Positions 1 to 5,639 of a DNA stretch of 44,217 bases are shown one piece after another; the first letter of the stretch is position 1; the number at the start of each line of letters is the position of its first letter. The notes below the pieces were generated by a model. That model was not told where the DNA came from and ran no database searches. It saw nothing but the letters and a program-made list of their open reading frames with translations. The DNA is taken from the NCBI RefSeq assembly GCF_008693075.1, contig NZ_VXKJ01000002.1, forward strand, positions 1 through 44,217, read 5' to 3'. A program made the translations under genes and the position numbers. This DNA comes from Corynebacterium phocae. GTDB lineage: Bacteria > Actinomycetota > Actinomycetes > Mycobacteriales > Mycobacteriaceae.

Positions 1-196
1 ACAACGGCAACACCAATCGCCCACCCCAAACAAGGCAAAAGCAACCAGCACACCGCAGCCAAACCAGCCCAAAAACTGATCCACCAAGTGGATCAATTTT
101 CGCGCCAATCTGGATCACTTCTAGGAGACCACATACAGCCAGCCCGACGCAGGTTAGGGAGGAGATGATGGCTATGCGCCAAGAGGGAGCAGACAT
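1..196 (-). CDS. Partial hydrophobic protein, N-terminal part, iron-box linked
   Basis: An open frame starts at ATG (196-194) and runs off the left edge without a stop, giving 65 codons. The N-terminus (MSAPSWRIAIISSLTCVGLA) looks like a signal anchor or first membrane segment. From about position 105 leftwards a second minus frame also reads as a hydrophobic, membrane-like peptide (LVDQFLGWFGCGVLVAFALF), so a frameshift near 110 is possible. A DtxR-like box lies about 30 nt upstream of the start, which would suggest an iron-regulated membrane or transport protein. The family is not recognised, and the choice of frame is uncertain. Confidence 0.35.
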   Translation of the reverse strand, partial: MSAPSWRIAIISSLTCVGLAVCGLLEVIQIGAKIDPLGGSVFGLVWLRCAGCFCLVWGGRLVLPL

Positions 197-226
197 GAGG
201 TGCCTTTCCAATATAGACTTTTATAC

Positions 227-245
227 TTAGGTTAGCCTACGCTTT
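227..245 (-). promoter_or_regulatory. Putative DtxR iron box
   Basis: The 19-mer TTAGGTTAGCCTACGCTTT matches the corynebacterial DtxR consensus TTAGGTTAGCCTAACCTAA at 15 of 19 positions, with the left half perfect. It sits about 30 nt upstream of the minus-strand partial gene, where an iron repressor would be expected to block a promoter. Binding is inferred from the match only. Confidence 0.55.
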
Positions 246-355
246 GCCCGGGAATATTTTCAAGCGCTTGTTTCCCGGCTGCTCAGGTGGATTTACAGCA
301 GCGTTCCCGCCCCTGAATTCTGCGCGAAACCAATGGAGACCCAACCGTCCATCGC

Positions 356-544
356 TTAGTCAATAGTGAGAAGCCACCTCAAGTCCTTAATGCGATCCCA
401 AATTCCGCACTCAACGGCGGAAAGGCCGTAACTACGAGCGCGCCTTTCGAAGTCCTCGACGGATTCGAGGAGACCCTCCACTAGCTGCTGAAGCTCCGCG
501 CGGGCGTCTTCGGGGCTGATGAATTCGATGTGTGCCGCGCTCAT
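356..544 (-). CDS. 62-aa small acidic protein, paralogue of the 18181-18369 gene
   Basis: The start is ATG at 544, chosen because the protein from there (62 aa) aligns end to end with the 62-aa protein at 18181-18369 and because a purine-rich AAAGAAAGAAGA stretch lies just upstream. Shared features are FISPEDARAEL near residue 7, FERRA near residue 36, and a C-terminal WDRIxDLRWLLxID. The two proteins are clearly one family. The family is not recognised. It is short, acidic and probably helical, like many antitoxins or chaperone-like partners. The 18 kb copy overlaps a 248-aa partner gene, but this copy has no partner on either side, so it looks like an orphan left from a two-gene module. Confidence 0.7.
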   Translation of the reverse strand: MSAAHIEFISPEDARAELQQLVEGLLESVEDFERRARSYGLSAVECGIWDRIKDLRWLLTID

Positions 545-663
545 CCCTAGTCTTCTTTCTTTAGCGCCGGGCGTTAGTTTAAAAACGGTTAGTGTTGCGC
601 CGCCCGGAGGCTTTTGCAACAGCGGGAGCCATGAAGGACTCCGCAGTACACTACAGACGGGGG

Positions 664-685
664 TAGCCGCAGGCACCTGCGGCTA
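664..685. other. Perfect 10-bp inverted repeat between divergent genes
   Basis: TAGCCGCAGG (664-673) and CCTGCGGCTA (676-685) are exact reverse complements separated by two bases. There is no T-run on either side, so an intrinsic terminator is unlikely. The element lies between the minus-strand 62-aa gene and dipZ, about 110 nt upstream of the dipZ start, a position that would suit an operator or an mRNA leader hairpin. Confidence 0.5.
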
Positions 686-796
686 GAAACTTTGTGGACG
701 GGTCTCCAATCCGTTCACGGCTGCGGTTCCGAATGAGATGTATAGGTTTCCGCCGTACCGTTTCTGCGGAATTTCAGATTTTACAAAAGGTTGGAC

Positions 797-2449
797 ATGA
801 TTTTTTCCATGATTCTCATTGGGCTGGTGGGCGGCGTGCTCACCAGCTTGTCGCCGTGCATCTTGCCGGTGCTGCCGCTCATCCTGGCCGTCAGTAGCGG
901 GGATAAACGCCGCCCCTACCTGGTGGTGGCTGGCCTGGTGGTCAGCTTCGCGGCGCTGACCCTGGTGGGTTCCCTGGCGCTCAACGCGCTGGGCTTGCCG
1001 GGCTCTACAGTCAAATGGGTAGGTATTGGCCTGCTTATTGCGGTGGGCCTGGGCATGTTGGTGCCCAAGCTGGGCGAGTGGCTCCAAGCCCCTTTTGACA
1101 AGGTTCCCAAGCCGTACTTCCTGCAGAACAAGGTCCGCGACCGCGGCGGTTTCGCGGTGGGCCTGGTCCTGGGCGCGGTCTACGTGCCCTGCGCCGGTCC
1201 GGTGCTAGCCGCCATCACGGTGGCTGCCGCCACGGGTGAGATTGACGCCCGGATCTTTGGTTTGACGCTGTCCTTTGCTGTGGGTGCCGCGTTGCCGCTG
1301 CTGGCCTTTGCCGTGGGCGGCAACAAGGTGGGCCAGCGCGTGGATTGGTTCCAGTCCAACCAGGGCATCATCCGCCGGGTGTCTGGCGTCATTGTGATCC
1401 TGCTGGCCATTGCCTTGGCCTTCGACGCCCCCGCCGCCATCCAGCGCTCCCTCCCCGACTGGACCTCCTCCGCGCAGCGTTCCTTGGGCGATAAGGTCAT
1501 CATCGGCGACGGTGACTTGGAAACCTGCCGCCGTGAGGAAGACGCCACCAAAGCCAATGACTGCGGCAAGCTGCCTGAACTAGCCGGCCTGGAAAACTGG
1601 TTCAACACTGACCAGCCGGTGGACCCGCTTACCTCCGGCAACGTGACGCTGGTGGATTTCTGGGCCTACGCCTGCATCAACTGCCAGCGCGCCAATGAGC
1701 ACGTCACCAAGCTCTATGACAACTACAAGGACTACGGCCTGGACGTCATTGGCATCCACGCCCCGGAATACTCCTTTGAGGAGGACCTGGCCAACGTCAA
1801 GAAGGCAGCCCAGGACACCGGAATCAACTACCCAGTGGTACAAGACAACAACTTTGTCACCTGGAAGAACTTCAACAACCGCTACTGGCCGGCGCACTAC
1901 CTAACCGACCATAACGGCACCGTGGTCCAAATCCACGAAGGCGAAGGCAAGTACGCCGAAACCGAAACCCTGGTCCGCCAGCTGCTTAAAGAACGCGACC
2001 CCAACGTGGAACTTCCCGCTCCTGTGGAAAAGGACGTCACCGATCAGCCCCGCGAACCCCGCAACCCGGAGACTTACCTTGGCGCGCAGCGCTCCCGCTA
2101 CCAGGCCAACCCAGTGCGCGGCCAGTCCATCGGCATGGTGGACTACGGTCCCGGCACCCCGCCTTCCTTGGGTCAGTATTCGCTGGCCGGCAAGTGGGAC
2201 ATTGGTGAGATGAGCATCAAACCCCAGCCGGGCGCTAGCCTGCAGCTGAACTACCAGGCCAAGTGGGTGCAGTTGGTGGTTTCCGGAAAGGGCACCATCA
2301 AGCTCACCCACGAGGACGGCAGCGTGGAGACCTTTGACATCACCAACCCCGGCAGCGTGGACCTCATCCGCGTGGAGAACAACCACCAAGAGCTCATCAC
2401 CATTGAGCCTGACGCAGGGTTGGAGCTTTACTCCTTCACCTTTGGCTAA
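797..2449 (+). CDS. dipZ: DipZ-type thiol:disulfide / cytochrome c biogenesis protein
   Basis: A membrane protein of 550 aa. The N-terminal part (about 1-210) is a CcdA/DsbD-like transporter domain with several membrane segments and the paired cysteines of that fold (C21 in SPCILP, C132 in YVPCAGP). A thioredoxin/TlpA-like domain follows (about 270-400) with a CxxC motif at C293-I-N-C296, then a C-terminal beta-rich domain as in mycobacterial DipZ. The family passes electrons from the cytoplasm across the membrane to extracytoplasmic thiols. I chose ATG at 797 over the TTG at 791 because AAAGG (786-790) is then correctly spaced. The gene is monocistronic and ends in a strong terminator. Confidence 0.9.
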   Translation: MIFSMILIGLVGGVLTSLSPCILPVLPLILAVSSGDKRRPYLVVAGLVVSFAALTLVGSLALNALGLPGSTVKWVGIGLLIAVGLGMLVPKLGEWLQAPFDKVPKPYFLQNKVRDRGGFAVGLVLGAVYVPCAGPVLAAITVAAATGEIDARIFGLTLSFAVGAALPLLAFAVGGNKVGQRVDWFQSNQGIIRRVSGVIVILLAIALAFDAPAAIQRSLPDWTSSAQRSLGDKVIIGDGDLETCRREEDATKANDCGKLPELAGLENWFNTDQPVDPLTSGNVTLVDFWAYACINCQRANEHVTKLYDNYKDYGLDVIGIHAPEYSFEEDLANVKKAAQDTGINYPVVQDNNFVTWKNFNNRYWPAHYLTDHNGTVVQIHEGEGKYAETETLVRQLLKERDPNVELPAPVEKDVTDQPREPRNPETYLGAQRSRYQANPVRGQSIGMVDYGPGTPPSLGQYSLAGKWDIGEMSIKPQPGASLQLNYQAKWVQLVVSGKGTIKLTHEDGSVETFDITNPGSVDLIRVENNHQELITIEPDAGLELYSFTFG

Positions 2450-2463
2450 ACGGAAACAAGATT

Positions 2464-2500
2464 AGCGCGGGGCACCGGTTTTGGTGCCCCGCGCTTTTTC
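2464..2500 (+). terminator. Intrinsic terminator of dipZ
   Basis: A perfect 13-bp stem (AGCGCGGGGCACC with GGTGCCCCGCGCT, loop GGTTTT) is followed by a T-run, 14 nt after the dipZ stop. Confidence 0.93.
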
Positions 2501-2634
2501 GCTTTTGGTAGCCATGTCAGCGACCCCGCTAACCGGTTCCGGAGTTCACTTCTGATTGGTTTCTTCTCCCGGGTTCCTTTTCTGGGAGCTTAGTTTGCGG
2601 CTAAATCCTAGTCCTTGGGAGTCAGTGATTGGGG

Positions 2635-3162
2635 CTATTCGCCGTTGGCGGGACTTGCTCCTTCTTGTAACTTGTCCTCTTCTGCTTGGCGCCGGAGCTC
2701 AGCTAATTCGTCTGCGAAAAGTTCTTCGTACCCCGGGTCACTGCCCAGGTAATCCGGATTACACATTGCAGGGTCATCAACGAAAGCATCCGTGCCGGGG
2801 CAGTTGTAGCCACTGAGATCCCTTACCGGTTCAAGTATGTCCGGTGGAGTGATGGGTTGCTGTTGTGCCGCTGGGGGCGCAATTGGTTGGGCTGGTACCT
2901 GGGGTTGCTGTGGCTGCACCGGTGCTGCAGCCGATGGGGACGTAGTCACCGATGTTTCAGCCTTAGACGAAGCTGATGTGGACGGCGAACTGGACGGAGA
3001 CTTCGAGGATGATGGCGTGGAGGTCTGCGACTTAGTGCTGGAATTCGTTGCGGTGGTTTCCTCACTATCAGTGTTTGACCCGGGACTACATGCCGTAAGA
3101 GCCAGGCACAAAGCGGCAAACAGAGGGACGAATTTTTTCAATTTCTTTCCATTCAAAATCAA
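2635..3162 (-). CDS. Secreted Ser/Thr-rich lipoprotein
   Basis: The protein of up to 175 aa has a lysine-rich n-region, a hydrophobic core and the lipobox LTAC, so it should be cut and lipidated at Cys25. After the cysteine come a long Ser/Thr/Lys-rich stretch and a Pro/Gln/Ala-rich linker (to about residue 110). A short acidic C-terminal domain holds two cysteines that could pair (NCPGTD and MCNPD). Function is unknown; similar low-complexity lipoproteins are common in corynebacteria. There is no ATG: TTG codons at 3162, 3156 and 3141 are all possible starts, and all keep the signal peptide. Confidence 0.8.
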   Translation of the reverse strand: MILNGKKLKKFVPLFAALCLALTACSPGSNTDSEETTATNSSTKSQTSTPSSSKSPSSSPSTSASSKAETSVTTSPSAAAPVQPQQPQVPAQPIAPPAAQQQPITPPDILEPVRDLSGYNCPGTDAFVDDPAMCNPDYLGSDPGYEELFADELAELRRQAEEDKLQEGASPANGE

Positions 3163-3708
3163 CTTCTGTGTTGGACTAAACCTAGCACGCGGAGGTGACG
3201 GCGCGGTGGTCCCGGTTCTTCCTCAGAAAGCACCTTGTAGTGTTCGTCGATTTTGGCTTGGCCGGTTCAGCTCTCCGTTGATGTCGCTAGACGTGCCTTC
3301 TAAAATGGCGCTCGACATCTTGATCCTCGAAAGTGACTTCAAGGTAAGGCCACAAACGGTCCCGCGATAGCCACTCTGTTTTTAGGTGTGTGTGGTTCAT
3401 TCGAATCCCCCGGTTCGACTTGAATATTTAGGCAGATCCCAGTGTTTTAGCGCAGGTAATCCCCTCCCATCCAGGATTACGCGTTTTCACGTTACGGCCG
3501 CGGAGGGGTTTCCAAGTTTTGAAGTGAATTGGAAATCGTGGTCGGGGGTTTAAGGGCGGCGACCTTGACGGGTTTCAAAAGACCTCGTTTCCTTCGCTGC
3601 GCTGCTCAGTATTTTGGCTCAACCCATGAAGTGGTTTCCCTGCAATCCTTTCCGGCGTGTGCGTCGGTACGTTGTGCGAGGTAAATCCCGGGTCATGCCC
3701 GAAGCGCC
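3163..3708. other. Gene-free stretch left of the island
   Basis: I see no credible gene in these 546 bases. An inverted repeat (GTAATCC around 3457-3463, GGATTAC at 3474-3480) is followed by GCGTTTT, which could form a weak hairpin. The stretch separates the lipoprotein gene from the left direct repeat and may hold decayed sequence. Confidence 0.5.
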
Positions 3709-4075
3709 CGTTTATTCCAATCGCCCACAATAGGAAAGGCCTGCAGGCACAAGTTGTCCTGTAGACTTTTTTGCTCGTAGCAAGGGACCTTGTCCTTACT
3801 TTCTTGACCGTCTATCGTACGCTACTAAATTTTTACCGCGACTCGGTTCGAGATAAGTATCTATGGCCGAGTCTCTTGCGGGCATGTCTTCGCTGGGCCG
3901 CGTAGCAGAGTCGGGGAGTGGGTATTGGTATTGCGCACTATCACGTGGGGCCTGCTGGAAGGGTTTCGTGTCGCTAGGTGAAAACCTTAATGTGTCGATT
4001 GGCAAACTGTGCACGGGTTTCACATCGTTGAGGTTCTCCCGCGTCCGGGCATTGTGGGACTGCTTCCAGAGCAGG
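3709..4075. repeat. Left copy of the island-bounding direct repeat
   Basis: These 367 bases reappear in the same orientation at 15261-15626. By eye there are 11 substitutions and one 1-nt indel, about 97% identity. Flanking bases differ abruptly on both sides. The repeat covers the last 280 bases of higA (3796-4075) plus 87 bases downstream of its stop. The pair frames about 11.2 kb holding the type I restriction system. Confidence 0.97.
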
Positions 4076-4305
4076 TAAGAGTCCTGGAGATTCAGCCAGA
4101 ATTCCGCGGAGGTGCCCAGGGCAGCGCCGATCTGGGTTGCAGATTCCCGCGTGATCTCCTTCTTTCCGGAAATAATCTCCGAAACAAATTGCGCCGGCCG
4201 TCCGAGTACCTCGGCAAATTCGGACTGGGTCCAGCCGCGTGCGTCCAGCTCGTCAGCGAGGATCTCTCCGGCCGGGAATAGCTCCGCTGAAATTGGAGTA
4301 TTCAT
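3796..4305 (-). CDS. higA: HigA-family antitoxin (XRE helix-turn-helix)
   Basis: From ATG at 4305 the protein is 169 aa. Residues about 8-95 are a typical HigA domain: FPAGEILADELDARGWTQ, then the helix-turn-helix with GRPAQFVSEIISGKK, then GTSAEFWLNLQDSY. The remaining 75 residues are an unusual Ser/Pro/Arg-rich tail not expected for a HigA protein. HigA antitoxins repress their own operon and neutralise the mRNA interferase HigB. Here the upstream higB is broken, so this is probably a solitary repressor. The 3' 280 bases lie in the left direct repeat, and a second, headless copy is at 15221-15626. Confidence 0.88.
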   Translation of the reverse strand: MNTPISAELFPAGEILADELDARGWTQSEFAEVLGRPAQFVSEIISGKKEITRESATQIGAALGTSAEFWLNLQDSYLLWKQSHNARTRENLNDVKPVHSLPIDTLRFSPSDTKPFQQAPRDSAQYQYPLPDSATRPSEDMPARDSAIDTYLEPSRGKNLVAYDRRSRK

Positions 4306-4595
4306 GAGTTCACCTTCTCTCAGTGGTGATCGACTATTTTCAATGACGATGGCCGCGGAGTCATCGCTGTCGGTTGCGAATCTAAGGATGAGTCGAAACT
4401 GCTTGTTCAAGCGGATTGAGGAGGTCCAGACTTGGTCACCTCCGTTTGTTCCAGATGTAACGACCGCAGGGCCCGCAGGTCCCGTTCATCCACGTCTTGG
4501 GCCAGGATCTGGAGTTCCTTGCGGTATGCCTCGACGATGTTCAGCCCCACCGTTTGGGGTGAGCCATCCTTTTGCTCACCTTAGTATCATTACCC
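4306..4595 (-). pseudogene. higB: Decayed higB toxin gene
   Basis: Upstream of higA the minus strand carries HigB-like peptide in two frames. LNIVEAYRKELQILAQDV...DERDLRALRSLHLE is read from about 4540 to 4447. GGDQVWTSSIRLNKQFRLIL, typical of the C-terminal half of RelE/HigB toxins, is then read in another frame from about 4442 down to 4384. No single frame links them and no good start is visible, so at least one frameshift has inactivated the gene. The second frame continues without a stop straight into higA, where an intact higB would have ended. Confidence 0.75.
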
Positions 4596-4857
4596 TTTAT
4601 ATGAAGTAGGCTATCCGAGCAGTGTTGAGTTCGCGAGTAGGGGCCGGATGTGATTGAGGTGCCCCGGGTTCTTGACCCCAGGTATTTACCTTGATTTCCT
4701 TGCTGCTTGGCGCTGCGCCGCAGTTTCTTGATCAGGTTCCAGTGCGCTTTTGTCTAGGGCGGCACGCGGCCCCCGGCCCCAGGCTTGGGGGTTTCATGTG
4801 CGCGACGCTATTCCACTGCTAGCGCTAGTAGCGGATCTTCACAGCCTTTTCGTTAAC

Positions 4858-4897
4858 GCCGAAACGCCATTTTCAGGGATGTGAATGGCATTTCGGA
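4858..4897. promoter_or_regulatory. Distal pair of operator-like sites / hairpin
   Basis: Two imperfect copies of a 19-bp motif approaching GCGTGAATGNCATTCACGC lie in opposite orientation, centred on 4867 and 4888, exactly 21 bp (two helical turns) apart. Together they form an imperfect stem (arms 4859-4875 and 4882-4896) followed by AAAAATTTTTT. It could therefore be an operator pair, an intrinsic terminator shielding the module, or both. The match to the proximal sites is weaker here (about 13/18 and 10/18). Confidence 0.45.
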
Positions 4898-5079
4898 AAA
4901 ATTTTTTGAAAAACTTTAAAAAAGTTTTCAGCTCCCACTCGAGCCTGCGGCGAGGACTATTGGGTTGGGTCATTACCCCAGGTAAAGCCATTATTAGGGT
5001 GAAAGTGGAGGGGGTGGAAGCTGCTGCCGATCGTGGTTTTCCGTGGCGAAGTCGGCAATCCCTTTCACTGTTTTTGACG

Positions 5080-5098
5080 GCGTGAATGACGTTCACGC
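5080..5098. promoter_or_regulatory. Operator-like palindrome abutting the -35 box
   Basis: GCGTGAA-TGACG-TTCACGC is a perfect 7-bp inverted repeat with a 5-nt spacer, ending one base before the TTGACA box. It matches the element at 5142-5160 at 15 of 19 positions. Its place suggests a transcription factor site controlling the downstream module. Confidence 0.65.
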
Positions 5099-5127
5099 TT
5101 GACACTGTTTAAAACAGGGTTTAGAGT
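5099..5127 (+). promoter_or_regulatory. Promoter of the NYN/methylase operon
   Basis: A perfect -35 TTGACA (5099-5104), a 17-nt spacer and TAGAGT (5122-5127, 4/6 to TATAAT) precede the 5179 start by about 50 nt. The spacer contains CTGTTT-A-AAACAG (5105-5117), a perfect inverted repeat that could be another operator, occluding RNA polymerase when bound. Confidence 0.7.
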
Positions 5128-5141
5128 AGTCCTTAACGAAA

Positions 5142-5160
5142 GCGAAAATGGCATTCACGC
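5142..5160. promoter_or_regulatory. Second operator-like site in the leader
   Basis: GCGAAAATGGCATTCACGC shares 15/19 bases with the palindrome at 5080-5098. The centres (5089 and 5151) are 62 bp apart, close to six helical turns, so the two sites flank the promoter on the same DNA face. That is the usual layout for loop-forming repression. It also lies just before the ribosome-binding site AGAAAGG (5163-5169). Confidence 0.55.
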
Positions 5161-5178
5161 CCAGAAAGGTTTAACATA

Positions 5179-5637
5179 ATGACTACACGGAAAATTGCCC
5201 TCATCGATATTGAGAACTTCAACGGAGGTCCTATCGCTACCCCAGGACAGGCACAGTGGTGCCGTACGATGCTCGAGCAATGGATTAAGCCTGCAGCCGA
5301 TGAGCACATCGTGGTTGCAGCGGACGTAACTTCGGTAACTAACATCGACCTTGTCTGGCCGGGAATTCGCATCCTGGCGGGATATGGTGAGAATGGTGCT
5401 GACCTCCGGCTCCTCAAGGTGATGGAGGAAAACCTTCCGGAACGCTTCACCGGCATGACCCTCGTCAGTAAGGACCGAATCTTCGCCGAGAAGGTGAGTG
5501 ATCTAGCCGGCCAAGGCCTTCCCACCCACGTGTATAGCTGGCCCCAAGCACTAGCGAAGCGTTTGCGATTTGCCGCTACTGAAGTAACTACCTCCATGAA
5601 CTACAACTTCTCCCCAGACTACCGAAAGGCTGCCTAA
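5179..5637 (+). CDS. NYN/PIN-fold putative nuclease
   Basis: A 152-aa protein with the signature layout of NYN-domain (PIN-like) metal-dependent RNases: an N-terminal strand ending in D10-I-E12-N13-F, a central GAD75LRLL helix, and S97-K-D99 after strand TLV followed by a helix and HVYS strand. The three acidic positions that would bind metal are all present. The family acts on RNA or, more rarely, DNA in the cytoplasm; the substrate here is unknown. AGAAAGG at 5163-5169 supports the ATG. It is the first gene of a two-gene unit: its stop lies 2 nt before the HTH-methylase start, so they are co-translated. NYN proteins are not a regular part of type I restriction systems. Confidence 0.72.
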   Translation: MTTRKIALIDIENFNGGPIATPGQAQWCRTMLEQWIKPAADEHIVVAADVTSVTNIDLVWPGIRILAGYGENGADLRLLKVMEENLPERFTGMTLVSKDRIFAEKVSDLAGQGLPTHVYSWPQALAKRLRFAATEVTTSMNYNFSPDYRKAA

Positions 5638-5639
5638 CA

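Larger units (their letters stand above)
4600..5178. other. Regulatory gap upstream of the NYN/methylase module
   Basis: There is no credible full gene in this 580-base stretch. From 4741 to 4690 the minus strand encodes a peptide resembling the start of a HicA toxin (WNLIKKLRRSAKQQG), but no HicA body follows, so at most it is a relic. From 4858 to 5160 the stretch holds four related near-palindromes, a promoter and a second inverted repeat, listed separately. Confidence 0.5.

Noticed and set aside
791..796. TTG 791 as dipZ start
   Set aside because: AAAGG would touch the start codon; ATG 797 has proper spacing.
2837..3370. 177-aa plus-strand ORF opposite the lipoprotein gene
   Set aside because: It is the antisense of the Ser/Thr/Pro-rich lipoprotein, giving an artificial Gly/Cys/Asp-rich peptide.
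4839..5105. 88-aa minus-strand ORF upstream of the NYN gene
   Set aside because: It covers the promoter and palindromes, has no ribosome-binding site and no recognisable features.
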